Shown: one piece after another, positions 28,349 through 37,420 of the stretch
Numbering within the stretch: the first letter of the stretch is position 1
Layout: each line of letters starts with the position of its first letter
NCBI RefSeq assembly: GCF_001953355.1
Contig: NZ_MPIY01000001.1
Span: forward strand, 62,001-126,000
Direction: 5' to 3'
Origin: Polynucleobacter sphagniphilus
GTDB lineage: Bacteria > Pseudomonadota > Gammaproteobacteria > Burkholderiales > Burkholderiaceae
Length of the DNA stretch: 64,000 nucleotides
Notes under the pieces: model-generated
Told to the model about the DNA's origin: nothing
The model's input: the letters and a program-made list of their open reading frames with translations, nothing else
Databases searched by the model: none
Position numbers and translations under genes: made by a program

Positions 28349-28629
28349 TTGAGGGGCCTCGATATGAAAATAAAGTATCTTTTTTAACGGACATTTTTAT
28401 GTAAATTACTGTTTTTAAAGGTTAATTTAATGATACTGGGTATTTATTCTATCTACTGGAAGTCTTAAATAGGTAGAACAAATAGGGGTTTTCGTCTAGA
28501 ATATGAGGTTTTCCGCTTTACCGTGCATTTGTTTTGTTGATTTGCTTGGTAACGGAGCCCAAGATTTTTTGTAGAAACTTCATTGGGTTGTAATCAACCT
28601 GTTTTCATTTTAGATTTTAAGGAATAAGT
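28349..28629 (+). other. 281-bp gap before rpsP: A/T-rich upstream region and leader
   Basis: No gene is visible. It contains a candidate -10 TAGAAT near 28497 and, just ahead of the rpsP ribosome site, a small hairpin GGTTG-TAAT-CAACC (28586-28599) followed by two T-rich runs. An AAGGA ribosome site lies at 28619-28623. The hairpin could modulate rpsP expression, but the support is weak. Confidence 0.35.
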
Positions 28630-28875
28630 ATGGTCGTCATTCGACTGGCACGCGGCGGTTCTAAGAAGCGCCCTTTTTATAGCATCGTTGCTACTGATAA
28701 GCGCAATCGTCGCGATTCGAACTTTATCGAGCGTATCGGTTATTTCAATCCACAGGCAGCTGCTACTGAGCAAGCAATGCGTATTGCTCAAGACCGCTTG
28801 ACCTATTGGACTGGTGTTGGTGCTCAGATTTCTCCAACTGTTGTGCGTTTGATCAAAAACAATCCTGCAGTCTAA
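28630..28875 (+). CDS. rpsP: 30S ribosomal protein S16
   Basis: S16 (81 aa), a 30S assembly protein. The N-terminus [19 protein letters not shown] and the [14 protein letters not shown] motif are diagnostic, and length matches the family. It starts the conserved rpsP-rimM-trmD-rplS operon and has a good AAGGA ribosome site. Confidence 0.98.
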
Positions 28876-28968
28876 AAATCTTTTAGATCCAGACTTTTTC
28901 GTAATGATGAAGTCGCCAGTTGTGGGATTGCAATGTCGTGTTATCTGGGGAAGATGGGTAACTTCACT

Positions 28969-29532
28969 ATGAGTACACCCTCCCTAGATACTTTAATTGA
29001 GCTGGGCGCAATTGCTGATGCTCAAGGCTTGCAGGGTCAAATTAAGGTCAGACCGCATTCGACCGACCCTGTAGCGCTTCTCTCCTCAAAAGAAATTTGG
29101 CTATCTCTCATCCCTCGTCGGGATGCGGGAGTCTCTGCTTCTCATGAGCAGGCCTCTTTGCGCGCCTATAAAGTGAAACAGGCCAAGATGCATAGTGGTA
29201 CTGTGGTGATGGCTCTGGATGGCGTAACGGATCGAGATCAAGCTCTTGCATTAAAGGGCGCCAGAATTTTGGTGGGTCGTGAAGTTTTTCCAAAAGCGCA
29301 AGCGGATAGTTTTTACTGGGTAGACCTCATTGGCTGCCAAGCTAAAAATCTCCAAGATGAAATCTTAGGCGAGGTTATTGATATGACTGAGCATGGTGCC
29401 CATGGCGTTATTGCAATTGGTGATGCCTCTACCAAAGTCATCAAGCAATTGGCGCCTTTTGTAAAAGAGGTTGTCCAAAATGTCGATTTACCCAATAAAG
29501 TAATCATCCTAGATTGGCAGTCTGACTGGTAA
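28969..29532 (+). CDS. rimM: ribosome maturation factor RimM
   Basis: 16S rRNA processing factor that binds S19 in the 30S head. It has an N-terminal RimM beta-barrel (LIELGAIADAQGLQGQIKVRP) and a C-terminal PRC-barrel (FYWVDLIGCQAKN...IIDWQSDW type end). I chose the ATG at 28969 (187 aa), close to the conserved start; in-frame ATGs at 28933 and 28954 would add 12 or 5 residues. Its stop lies 2 nt before trmD. Confidence 0.92.
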   Translation: MSTPSLDTLIELGAIADAQGLQGQIKVRPHSTDPVALLSSKEIWLSLIPRRDAGVSASHEQASLRAYKVKQAKMHSGTVVMALDGVTDRDQALALKGARILVGREVFPKAQADSFYWVDLIGCQAKNLQDEILGEVIDMTEHGAHGVIAIGDASTKVIKQLAPFVKEVVQNVDLPNKVIILDWQSDW

Positions 29533-29534
29533 CT

Positions 29535-30281
29535 ATGCGCTTTGATGTTGTCACCTTATTCCCGGAGATGTTTTCGGCGCTGACTCAGTGGGGGGTGACG
29601 GGGCGTGCATGTGAGCATAATTTGGCAAGTGTCCACCTCTGGAACCCGCGTGATTTTTGTACCGATCCTCGCAAAACAGTAGACGATCGAGCTTATGGCG
29701 GTGGGCCTGGCATGGTAATGATGGTTAAGCCGCTGGAAGATACCGTTTGTGCCGTAAAAGCCACACATCTTACAAAGGGTATTCAAGGCGGCCCAATTTG
29801 CCTATTAGCTCCGCAAGGTGAGACCTTTTCTCAAAAAATAGCTGAAGATATCCTCAATTACGGTAATTTAACCTTCATTTGCGGTAGATATGAGGCTATT
29901 GATCAACGTTTTGTGGATCGGAACGTCGATTTACAGCTTTCCATAGGTGATTTTGTGCTCTCTGGAGGTGAAATTGCTGCGATGGCAATGATGGATGCTG
30001 TTATTCGCTTGATCCCAGGGGTCTTGGGAGATGGCCAGTCAGCGGTTCAGGATAGCTTTGTAAATGGCCTTTTAGACTACCCACACTACACCCGCCCAGA
30101 AATATATGAAAATTTATCGGTGCCGGACGTGCTTTTAGGCGGACATCACGCTAAAATAGCGGATTGGCGTCGGCAGAAGTCTTTAGAGCTGACGTTCAGG
30201 TTAAGGCCGGATCTTATAGAAACGGCCAGAGCCAAAGGGTTGCTAACCCGAGAAGATGAACAATATCTTCGTTCACTGTAA
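29535..30281 (+). CDS. trmD: tRNA (guanine-N1)-methyltransferase
   Basis: SPOUT methyltransferase (248 aa) forming m1G37 in tRNAs, which prevents frameshifting. Seen: MRFDVVTLFPEMF at the N-terminus, DDRAYGGGPGMVM, and the SAM-binding trefoil knot with CGRYEAIDQRF, IGDFVLSGGE and RLIPGVLG. The C-terminal domain carries LDYPHYTRP. Length is that of the family. It is tightly linked to rimM. Confidence 0.98.
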   Translation: MRFDVVTLFPEMFSALTQWGVTGRACEHNLASVHLWNPRDFCTDPRKTVDDRAYGGGPGMVMMVKPLEDTVCAVKATHLTKGIQGGPICLLAPQGETFSQKIAEDILNYGNLTFICGRYEAIDQRFVDRNVDLQLSIGDFVLSGGEIAAMAMMDAVIRLIPGVLGDGQSAVQDSFVNGLLDYPHYTRPEIYENLSVPDVLLGGHHAKIADWRRQKSLELTFRLRPDLIETARAKGLLTREDEQYLRSL

Positions 30282-30408
30282 GCAATTACGGTAACGAATT
30301 CAGAGTTTTAATTTTGGTTTAGTGAAAATTGTTTTAACTGCATCCTCTATCAGGTCCGTTGATTGATATCTCGGGATTAAACGCTGACAAGATGTTTAAG
30401 GATTAATA

Positions 30409-30801
30409 ATGAATTTGATCGAAAAAATTGAGCAAGAAGAAATTGCTCGCTTAAGCGCCAATAAAACGCTTCCTAGCTTTGCTCCTGGCGACACCGTGGT
30501 TGTTGGTGTAAACGTTGTTGAAGGTACACGTAAGCGTACTCAGGCATTTGAAGGTGTTGTGATTGCTAAGCGCAATCGTGGACTCAATTCCAGCTTTATC
30601 GTTCGTAAGATCTCTTCTGGTGAAGGTGTTGAGCGTACATTCCAAACTTACTCACCATTAATCGCTAGCATCGAAGTAAAGCGTCGCGGTGATGTACGTC
30701 GTGCCAAGTTGTACTACTTGCGTGATCGTTCTGGTAAGTCTGCACGTATTAAAGAGAAGTTGCCGGCTCGTAAAGTGGCTGCTACTCCAAACGCTGCATA
30801 A
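30409..30801 (+). CDS. rplS: 50S ribosomal protein L19
   Basis: L19 (130 aa) at the 30S/50S interface. [31 protein letters not shown] and the [10 protein letters not shown] and [18 protein letters not shown] segments are diagnostic. A 127-bp gap from trmD and an AAGGA ribosome site suggest it may have some expression of its own. A terminator follows at 30820. Confidence 0.98.
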   Translation: MNLIEKIEQEEIARLSANKTLPSFAPGDTVVVGVNVVEGTRKRTQAFEGVVIAKRNRGLNSSFIVRKISSGEGVERTFQTYSPLIASIEVKRRGDVRRAKLYYLRDRSGKSARIKEKLPARKVAATPNAA

Positions 30802-30819
30802 GAATTACGATGAGCAAAT

Positions 30820-30846
30820 AAAAAGGCGACCGAGGTCGCCTTTTTT
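30820..30846 (+). terminator. intrinsic terminator of the rpsP-rplS operon
   Basis: AAAAA GGCGAC (30825-30830), CGAG loop, GTCGCC (30835-30840), six T residues. Confidence 0.9.
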
Positions 30847-30853
30847 GTTGGCC

Positions 30854-30859
30854 TAAAAT
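30854..30859 (+). promoter_or_regulatory. -10 element predicting a leaderless nudix mRNA
   Basis: TAAAAT at -12 to -7 relative to the ATG at 30866, only 8 nt beyond the T-run of the rplS terminator. No SD sequence. Confidence 0.5.
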
Positions 30860-30865
30860 AAGAAT

Positions 30866-31600
30866 ATGCCTAAGATTGATACCGCCGAAGAAGTGCTCAA
30901 TGTTGCTGCGCCTTTAGGGTTTGATGCACAAGCTATTCCAATTGAATCAATATGCACTGGGCAAGTTGAGGTTCCAAAACAGATGCTGCAGCCCGAGGCT
31001 ATTAGGGCACGTTTGGCAGCTCCTCCTGCTTGGGATCCCGAAATCACCGATGAGAATCGACATGTCATTGCAGCAGACATTATTGCCAGGCGGCAGGCAG
31101 CCGGCAAGGTCACTCGCGCTGCCGTATTAATCCCCTTAGTTTTGCAATCTGAGGGTCTAGCGGTTTTGCTGACGCAGCGCACCAATCATTTGCGTGATCA
31201 CGCGGGTCAAATTAGCTTTCCCGGTGGACGTATGGATGAGGGCGATAAAGATGCGATTGATACAGCTTTGCGTGAGAGCCAAGAAGAGATTGGCTTGAGT
31301 GCAGATCATGTCGAAATTATTGGATGTTTGCCAGAGTATTTGACGGTTTCTGGATATAGCGTTACCCCGATTATCGGTTTGGTAAAACCTCAGGCAGAAT
31401 ACGTATTAGATGAATTTGAAGTGGCGGATGTTTTTGAAGTGCCATTACGTTTTTTAATGAATCCGGAAAACCACCAAGTGCGGGTTTGGGAAAGTGCGCA
31501 GGGCAGTCGACGTTTTTATGCCATGCCTTATGAGAATCGTTTTATTTGGGGTGCAACTGCAGGTATGTTACGTAACCTTTATCATTTATTAAAAGTATGA
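30866..31600 (+). CDS. nudix hydrolase, CoA pyrophosphatase type (NudL/YeaB-like)
   Basis: 244 aa. The full nudix box is GGRMDEGDKDAIDTALRESQEEIG (box positions about 118-140), preceded by RTNHLRDHAGQISFPGG, the UPF0035/NUDIX CoA-binding signature. These enzymes split CoA and related thioesters into phosphopantetheine and 3',5'-ADP. The N-terminal 75 residues are an extension without a recognised motif. The stop overlaps the next gene by 4 nt. Confidence 0.88.
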   Translation: MPKIDTAEEVLNVAAPLGFDAQAIPIESICTGQVEVPKQMLQPEAIRARLAAPPAWDPEITDENRHVIAADIIARRQAAGKVTRAAVLIPLVLQSEGLAVLLTQRTNHLRDHAGQISFPGGRMDEGDKDAIDTALRESQEEIGLSADHVEIIGCLPEYLTVSGYSVTPIIGLVKPQAEYVLDEFEVADVFEVPLRFLMNPENHQVRVWESAQGSRRFYAMPYENRFIWGATAGMLRNLYHLLKV

Positions 31601-32556
31601 CTTTCTTTTCTATCCTCTTCGCATTAATTGCTGAGCAATATCGCCCGGTCACTGCCAATCACTGGATTCGGAGGGTGAGTGCGCGCTGGTTAGATTGGGT
31701 CGCGGGTGAATTTGGTGGAAAAACAGAAGCAGGTGCAAGCCCGATTGGTGCGCGTCTGGCTTGCATGGTTGCATTCATATTGCCAACTTTTTTTGTCTTT
31801 GTTGTGTATGTCAGTTGTATGTTGACCTACCCAATACTGGGATTTTTATGGAACATACTCATTGCCTATCTTTTCTTTGGTTTTCGCCAATTTAGCCATT
31901 CTTTTACGGCAGTTCATGAGGCGATTGAGAATCATGATTTGCCTGCCGCCCGACTTGCTTTGGGCCAATGGTATGGAGCAGATTTGGATGTTTCGGATTT
32001 AACTGAAACAGAAGTCATTACTTTGGCATTGGAACGAGCGATTATTGGCTCCCAGCACCATGTGTTTGGTGTCCTCTTTTGGTTCTTGATGCCGATCGGA
32101 CCAGCAGGTATTGTTTTATATCGTTTGGCAGATACAGCCTCTATGCGCTGGTCCGAAAGAGGCGATTTCAATTTAAGCGAAGCGTCTCGCCATTTCTTTT
32201 ACGTTTTAGATTGGATTCCATCGCGTATCACTGCGATGGGATTTGCAATTGTTGGCAACTTTGAGGATGCCGTCTATTCCTGGCGTCATCTGACACAAAA
32301 ATGGTCTGATCCTTTATCTGCTGTGATCCTGGCAAGTGGCAGCGGCGCCTTGGGTGTTCGCTTGGGCGAACCCTTGACTGAGCCCGATAGTGATGAGGCT
32401 TTGCGAATGGCTGAAGCTGGTGAGCCACTCATTTATGAAATTGGTCTTGAGCCTACTGAGCGAACGATGCGTTCAGCCGTTGGCTTAGTCTGGCGCTTGG
32501 TTATCGTTTGGATGGCTTTATTGCTAATGCTGACCATCGCTCTTTGGCTTGGCTAA
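31597..32556 (+). CDS. CobD/CbiB-related integral membrane protein
   Basis: 319 aa with membrane segments near residues 55-75, 78-98, 150-175 and 297-318. The opening FFSILFALIAEQYRP and the inner AVHEAIENHDLPAARLALGQWYGAD and TITLALERAIIGSQHHVFGVLFWF-type stretch match the CobD/CbiB family. True CobD makes adenosylcobinamide in B12 synthesis, but no cobalamin gene is nearby; many beta-proteobacteria carry this paralogue next to a nudix gene, so a cobamide role is not assured. It overlaps nudix by 4 nt, and its 3' end overlaps the convergent rsgA by 56 bp. Confidence 0.82.
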   Translation: MTFFSILFALIAEQYRPVTANHWIRRVSARWLDWVAGEFGGKTEAGASPIGARLACMVAFILPTFFVFVVYVSCMLTYPILGFLWNILIAYLFFGFRQFSHSFTAVHEAIENHDLPAARLALGQWYGADLDVSDLTETEVITLALERAIIGSQHHVFGVLFWFLMPIGPAGIVLYRLADTASMRWSERGDFNLSEASRHFFYVLDWIPSRITAMGFAIVGNFEDAVYSWRHLTQKWSDPLSAVILASGSGALGVRLGEPLTEPDSDEALRMAEAGEPLIYEIGLEPTERTMRSAVGLVWRLVIVWMALLLMLTIALWLG

Positions 32557-33514
32557 TACCTTGAATTTGGGTGTCTGCTGTTTTTGAGTCAGACCACAAT
32601 TGCCTAAATAGCGCTAGTCTCTCTGGCGCTATTTCATTTTTATCTACAGCTTCGCGAACGGCGCAATCAGGTTCACTGAGGTGTGCGCAATTATGAAAGC
32701 GACACTTGCCTAGATAATCTTTAAATTCTCTAAAGGCATGTTGCAATTCGCTTACCGACATATGGGCTAAACCAAATTCCTGAAAGCCCGGAGAATCAAT
32801 CAGCGCTCCTAATTTGCCAGCCGCATTACGACCCCAAGATTGTGGCAATTCAAAATAGCGGCATGCTGTCGTGGTGTGTTTGCCAGTATCGAGTCGTACC
32901 GAATATTCTTGGGTAAGGGCGGCGGCATTGGGAACCCAGGCATTTAAGAGGCTGGATTTACCCATGCCAGATTGCCCAACAAATACGGAGACCTTGCCTT
33001 GGAGGGCGGGGCGTAGAGCATCAATTGATGCCCGATCAAATTTGGCTGACACCTCGCTCACAGGGTAGCCCATGCGAGCGTAAGGCTCAATTATTTTGCG
33101 TGCATGCGCTAAATTATCTTTGAGATCGCACTTATTCAATAGGATATGCAGGCCAATTTGATTTGCTTCTGCAGCTACAACCGCCCTACCAAGCAGGTCA
33201 GGTGAAAAAGCGGGTTGGGTTGCCAGTACTACTAAAATTTGATCGACATTAGAGGCAATTAATTTGCTTTTAAATGCATCAGAGCGATAAAGCAAATTTT
33301 CTCTAGGTTCAATCTGAATGATGCGTGCTTGATCAATCGACGTCATCTCCAGCAGCATGCGGTCACCCACGGCGCCGATATGTTGTTTCGCTGGCGTGCT
33401 TACTTGAATCAAATCGCCCTGTGGAGACTCATGACCGGTAGAATCGGTCACCAAGCGCTGCGCTAAATAGTGTCTTCCATAAGAAGCAATCAATAGCGCG
33501 TGAAATCGGTCCAT
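32501..33514 (-). CDS. rsgA: ribosome small-subunit-dependent GTPase A
   Basis: Circularly permuted GTPase (337 aa) that matures the 30S subunit. An N-terminal OB fold is followed by G4 NKCD (127-130), which precedes G1 GQSGMGKSS (180-188) as expected for the permutation, and G3 DSPGF. The zinc domain has CRFHNCAHLSEPDC. It lies 6 bp downstream of the M48 protease gene in the same operon. The last 18 codons overlap the 3' end of the convergent CobD-like gene. Confidence 0.95.
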   Translation of the reverse strand: MDRFHALLIASYGRHYLAQRLVTDSTGHESPQGDLIQVSTPAKQHIGAVGDRMLLEMTSIDQARIIQIEPRENLLYRSDAFKSKLIASNVDQILVVLATQPAFSPDLLGRAVVAAEANQIGLHILLNKCDLKDNLAHARKIIEPYARMGYPVSEVSAKFDRASIDALRPALQGKVSVFVGQSGMGKSSLLNAWVPNAAALTQEYSVRLDTGKHTTTACRYFELPQSWGRNAAGKLGALIDSPGFQEFGLAHMSVSELQHAFREFKDYLGKCRFHNCAHLSEPDCAVREAVDKNEIAPERLALFRQLWSDSKTADTQIQGISQAKERWSALAIKPSKR

Positions 33515-33520
33515 GCCAGA

Positions 33521-34771
33521 TTAATGAGGGCGCGCGAGGTTGGCAATGCGCAAAGGGGCTGGTGGATGGGAGCTATAGAAGGCAGTGTAGATTGGGTCTG
33601 GTGTTAAGGTTGATGCATTATCTTGATATAGCTTTACCAGCGCCGAGATTAAATCTTGCGCAGAAGATTTTTCTGCAGCAAAGTTATCCGCCTCATATTC
33701 ATGTTTGCGTGATGCCAAGCTTGATAAAGGGGTGAAGAAGAAACTAAATACTGGAGACACCAGCATAAAAAGAGCCAATGCTAGACCACCATTAAAACCA
33801 TAGGGATCAGGCATGACACCTAGGTCTAAATAAAACCATGCTTGCGTACTGAGCCAACCTAATAGGGCAAACATTCCAAAGCTCAATGCAAATGAAACCA
33901 GCAAACGCTTGCGAATGTGATTGCATTTGTAATGACCTAACTCATGCGCCAATACAGCCTCTACTTCGCCGGGATTGAGCTTCTCAATCAGGGTGTCAAA
34001 GAAGACAATGCGCTTAGCTTTGCCCATACCGGCAAAAAATGCATTGCCATGTGCGCTGCGCTTACTGCCGTCCATGACAAATAAACCTTGACTAGCAAAA
34101 TCACAGCGTTGCAATAGGGCCTCAATCTGAGTTTTTAAAGGACCGTCTTCTAGGGCCTTAAACTTATTAAATATGGGCGCAATAAAGCTTGGGAAAATCC
34201 ACTGCATGAGCAGGCTAAAGCCAGTAATGACAGCCCAAGCCCAGAGCCACCAGAGACTGCCAGCTTTGGCCATCAAGCTCAAGATTGCCCAGAGTAATGG
34301 GGTGCCAATCACAATAGCAAGTGCAATGCCTTTGATCATATCGGTAAAGAATAATTTTTTACCCATGCGATTAAAGCCAAACCGCTCTTCTAGTTGAAAT
34401 TGCTTGTACCAAGAAAATGGCAGATCAATTGCTCCAGAGATAAGGGCGATTGAACCAAGTAAAGCAATTTGCTGAATCATTCCTTCGCCAAGCCATTGGA
34501 GTAAGGCGAAATTCAGAATCTGTAAACCGCCCATGAGAGTAAAGGCAATCAATACAATAGCACTCACACCATTTTCTAAAATACCAAGACGTAATTTCGC
34601 GATAGTGTAGTCAGCTGCTTTTTGATGATCGGCCAAGGTGATCTTTTCCGCAAACTCTGTTGGTACGGATTCACGGTTTTTGGCTACATGGCGAATTTGT
34701 CGTTGAGCAAGCCAATGGCGTAGGCCAAAACTGGCGATAAAGGCGATTAGAAAAACAATTGTGAATGTCAT
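33521..34771 (-). CDS. M48-family (Ste24/CAAX-protease-like) membrane metallopeptidase
   Basis: 416 aa with several hydrophobic segments (about 2-17, 66-92, 100-115, 148-168, 172-195, 290-315, 330-350). The zinc motif HELGH is at residues 276-280 in [15 protein letters not shown], with the third ligand in [12 protein letters not shown]. The N-terminal DUF-like peptidase M48_N region ([18 protein letters not shown]) is typical of Ste24 homologues. The bacterial substrate is unknown; membrane protein quality control is the usual guess. TATAAT at -12 to -7 supports the ATG. Confidence 0.9.
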   Translation of the reverse strand: MTFTIVFLIAFIASFGLRHWLAQRQIRHVAKNRESVPTEFAEKITLADHQKAADYTIAKLRLGILENGVSAIVLIAFTLMGGLQILNFALLQWLGEGMIQQIALLGSIALISGAIDLPFSWYKQFQLEERFGFNRMGKKLFFTDMIKGIALAIVIGTPLLWAILSLMAKAGSLWWLWAWAVITGFSLLMQWIFPSFIAPIFNKFKALEDGPLKTQIEALLQRCDFASQGLFVMDGSKRSAHGNAFFAGMGKAKRIVFFDTLIEKLNPGEVEAVLAHELGHYKCNHIRKRLLVSFALSFGMFALLGWLSTQAWFYLDLGVMPDPYGFNGGLALALFMLVSPVFSFFFTPLSSLASRKHEYEADNFAAEKSSAQDLISALVKLYQDNASTLTPDPIYTAFYSSHPPAPLRIANLARPH

Positions 34772-34777
34772 GAGATC

Positions 34778-34783
34778 ATTATA
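34778..34783 (-). promoter_or_regulatory. consensus -10 predicting a leaderless M48 protease mRNA
   Basis: TATAAT on the minus strand, 6 nt before the M48 ATG (34771). The same A/T block on the plus strand (CATTAT 34777-34782) could serve the divergent orn gene. Confidence 0.55.
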
Positions 34784-34786
34784 GAT

Positions 34787-35371
34787 ATGAGCGAAATAAG
34801 CACACCAAGCAACCCCAAAACCCCATCCCCCAGCGATAATCTCATTTGGGTGGATATGGAAATGTCAGGCTTAGACCCTGAAAAAGAACGTATTTTAGAG
34901 ATTGCCATCATTGTTACGGATGCGTATCTGAATACTATTGCCACAGCGCCAGTATGGGTTATTCATCAAGAGGATGCCCTTTTGGATGGAATGGATGCCT
35001 GGAATAAGGGCACGCATGGACGTTCTGGTCTGATTGATAAGGTGAAAGCCTCTACTTTGGATGAGGCAACAGCCGAAGCCCAGTGCATTGCCTTTTTGAA
35101 GCAATATATCAAACCAGGTATAGCGCCAATGTGTGGCAATACGATCGGTCAAGATAGGCGCTTTATGGCGCGCTACATGCCTAAGTTAGAGGCTTACTTT
35201 CATTATCGAAATATCGATGTTTCTACCCTCAAAGAGCTTTGCAAACGTTGGCACCCAGAATTGGTAAAAGGCTTTACTAAAAAGCAGGCCCACACGGCTT
35301 TAGCTGATATCGAAGAGTCTATCGAAGAGCTGAAGTACTACCGCGATACATTTATTGTGCCTTTGCCTTGA
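34787..35371 (+). CDS. orn: oligoribonuclease
   Basis: DEDDh 3'-5' exoribonuclease (194 aa) that finishes RNA decay by cutting di- to pentanucleotides, including pGpG. D23 and E25 lie in [11 protein letters not shown]; further motifs are [33 protein letters not shown] and the [11 protein letters not shown] end with the catalytic His/Asp. It is divergent from the M48 gene, with only 15 bp between start codons, and its last 20 bp overlap the 3' end of convergent mog. Confidence 0.97.
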   Translation: MSEISTPSNPKTPSPSDNLIWVDMEMSGLDPEKERILEIAIIVTDAYLNTIATAPVWVIHQEDALLDGMDAWNKGTHGRSGLIDKVKASTLDEATAEAQCIAFLKQYIKPGIAPMCGNTIGQDRRFMARYMPKLEAYFHYRNIDVSTLKELCKRWHPELVKGFTKKQAHTALADIEESIEELKYYRDTFIVPLP

Positions 35372-35984
35372 GGGCACTTTTTGGTCGAAAGGCCTTGATG
35401 AATGCTTCATTGGTTTGAATGTAAGGTCCACCTATCAAATCAATGCAATAAGGCACTGCCGCAAAGATTCCTGGAACAATAGATTTGCCCTCGGCATTTT
35501 TAAGACCTTCCAGCGTTTCTTGAATGGCCTTTGGTTGCCCCGGCAAATTAATCACGAGGGCAGCATGCCCAGGGATTTCTCTGAGAACAGCAGTTTGGCG
35601 AGACAGGATGGCAGTAGGGACAAAGTGCAGGCTGATTTGGCGCATTTGCTCGCCAAAACCCGGCATCTCACGCGTTCCAGCGTCCAGGGTAGCCTCAGGG
35701 GTCACATCCCGTCTAGAGGGGCCCGTACCGCCTGTGGTGAGCACCAAATGGCAGTGATGCTCATCTACTAGTTCCATAATCGCTTTCGTGATGGTTGCAC
35801 GTTCATCTGGGATTAAGCGCTCTTCAAAAAGAGATGGGTTACTGATGGCAGCGCCGAGCCAATTTTTGAGGGCGGGCAGACCCTCGTCAATATAGACACC
35901 CTGGCTTGCACGGTCTGAAATCGAAATCAGACCAATTTTGACAGTATCTTGCTGCTCGTTGTCTGGGGTTTGGTTATGCTTCAT
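35352..35984 (-). CDS. mog: molybdopterin adenylyltransferase
   Basis: MogA (210 aa) adenylylates molybdopterin before metal insertion by MoeA. Seen: [15 protein letters not shown], the MoCF signature [18 protein letters not shown], and the [16 protein letters not shown] substrate loop. moeA, mobA and moaA lie 6 kb away in the window. TAGAAT at -12 to -7 predicts a leaderless mRNA. It is divergent from pmbA with 26 bp between start codons. Confidence 0.94.
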   Translation of the reverse strand: MKHNQTPDNEQQDTVKIGLISISDRASQGVYIDEGLPALKNWLGAAISNPSLFEERLIPDERATITKAIMELVDEHHCHLVLTTGGTGPSRRDVTPEATLDAGTREMPGFGEQMRQISLHFVPTAILSRQTAVLREIPGHAALVINLPGQPKAIQETLEGLKNAEGKSIVPGIFAAVPYCIDLIGGPYIQTNEAFIKAFRPKSALKAKAQ

Positions 35985-35990
35985 GTTTCT

Positions 35991-35996
35991 ATTCTA
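35991..35996 (-). promoter_or_regulatory. -10 element predicting a leaderless mog mRNA
   Basis: TAGAAT on the minus strand, 6 nt before the mog ATG (35984). It lies back to back with the pmbA -10 element at 35999. Confidence 0.5.
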
Positions 35997-35998
35997 GC

Positions 35999-36004
35999 TA
36001 TTAT
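35999..36004 (+). promoter_or_regulatory. -10 element predicting a leaderless pmbA mRNA
   Basis: TATTAT at -12 to -7 relative to the pmbA ATG (36011); no SD sequence. Only 2 bp separate it from the opposing mog element. Confidence 0.5.
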
Positions 36005-36010
36005 TAGGGT

Positions 36011-37357
36011 ATGTTCACATACACATCAAATCAGTTCCAAGAAATCATTGATTTCATGCTTAAAGAAGCGCGTCGCCGCGGAGCCTCCGATGCAGTTGCC
36101 GAGGCTTCTGAGGGTCAGGGTTTATCCGTTACGGTTCGCAAGGGTGAGGTAGAAACCATTGAACAAAGTCTGGATAAGCAGGTCGGCGTCACCGTTTTTT
36201 TGGGCCATCGTCGCGGCAATGCCAGTACCAGTGATTTCTCGGTCGATTCATTACGTGCCACTGTAGAAGCTGCGTACCATATTGCTCAGCACACTGCTGA
36301 AGATGACTGCGCGGCACCGGCAGAAAAAGATTTATTAGAAAAAAATCCACGCGATTTGGATTTATTCCATCCTTGGGCTTTAGATGCGGCACTAGCAATT
36401 GACATTGCACGTACCGCCGAAGGCGCTGCTTTTGCAGTTAGTAAGCAAATTAAAAATAGCGATGGCGCATCAGTATCAGCTCATCATGCGCATTTTATGA
36501 TGGGTACCTCTCAGGGTTTTATGGGGGGCTATCCATTTTCACGTCACTACATTTCCTGTGCGCCAATCGCAAGTGAGGGCGGTAAAAAATCTCCCATGCA
36601 ACGAGATGATTGGTATTCCAGTTCACGCATTCCTGAGCAGTTAGCTGAGCCAGCCTCCATTGGTACGTATGCCGCCCAACGCGCACTTTCCCGCCTAAAA
36701 GCAAGATCATTAAGTACCCGGCGTTGCCCAGTCATTTTTGAAGCACCTTTAGCCGCTGGATTGCTAGGTTCTTTAGTGCAAGCAGTATCGGGAGGCGCTC
36801 TCTATCGACACTCTAGTTTCTTATTGGATAGCTTGGGCAAACAAGTGCTGCCTAAACACATCAGTCTTTTTGAAAATCCCCATCTTAAGTCGATGACGGG
36901 AAGTGCGCCATTTGATGAGGAGGGTGTCAAAACCTCTCCAAGAACAGTGGTGAATAAAGGTATTTTGGAAGGTTATTTTTTATCAACTTACTCTGCGCGT
37001 AAGCTTGGTATGAAGACCACTGGCAACGCAGGCGGTTCACACCATTTAACTTTGCAGAGCCGCAAGACACCCCAAGGTGGCTTACCTGCTTTATTAAAAG
37101 AAATGGGTACCGGTTTATTGGTCACTGAATTAATGGGTCAGGGTGTGAATTATGTGACTGGTGATTATTCTCGTGGCGCATTTGGCTACTGGGTTGAGCA
37201 TGGTGAAATTCAGTATCCCGTTGAAGAGCTCACAATTGCTGGTAATTTAAGGGATATGCTATTAGACATTGAGCTCATAGGAAGTGATTCTTTAATTCGC
37301 GGTACCAAAGAAACCGGTTCGATATTGATTGGTTCAATGACGGTGGGTGGTAAGTAG
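36011..37357 (+). CDS. pmbA: metalloprotease PmbA (TldE)
   Basis: TldE subunit (448 aa) of the TldD/TldE protease, known for microcin B17 maturation and CcdA turnover. RRRGASDAVAEASEGQGLSVTVRKGEVETIEQ at the N-terminus and the central VIFEAPLAAGLLGSLVQAVSGGALYR, FDEEGV and GNAGGSHHL segments are typical. The active-site HExxxH belongs to the TldD partner, not visible here. It is followed by a hairpin terminator and convergent folA. Confidence 0.95.
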   Translation: MFTYTSNQFQEIIDFMLKEARRRGASDAVAEASEGQGLSVTVRKGEVETIEQSLDKQVGVTVFLGHRRGNASTSDFSVDSLRATVEAAYHIAQHTAEDDCAAPAEKDLLEKNPRDLDLFHPWALDAALAIDIARTAEGAAFAVSKQIKNSDGASVSAHHAHFMMGTSQGFMGGYPFSRHYISCAPIASEGGKKSPMQRDDWYSSSRIPEQLAEPASIGTYAAQRALSRLKARSLSTRRCPVIFEAPLAAGLLGSLVQAVSGGALYRHSSFLLDSLGKQVLPKHISLFENPHLKSMTGSAPFDEEGVKTSPRTVVNKGILEGYFLSTYSARKLGMKTTGNAGGSHHLTLQSRKTPQGGLPALLKEMGTGLLVTELMGQGVNYVTGDYSRGAFGYWVEHGEIQYPVEELTIAGNLRDMLLDIELIGSDSLIRGTKETGSILIGSMTVGGK

Positions 37358-37389
37358 TGCCCTGGGAAAACTGAGTGGCTCAAAGGAGA

Positions 37390-37420
37390 AATGGACCCTG
37401 TTGGGCCCATTTTTTTATTT
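37390..37420 (+). terminator. intrinsic terminator after pmbA
   Basis: AATGG-A-CCC (37390-37398), TGTT loop, GGG-C-CCATT (37403-37411) with one mismatch, then TTTTTT-A-TTT. It overlaps the folA stop codon. Confidence 0.75.

Noticed and set aside
31597-32556. Calling the CobD-like gene a cobalamin biosynthesis enzyme
   Set aside because: No other cobalamin gene in the window; paralogues of this family occur outside B12 pathways.
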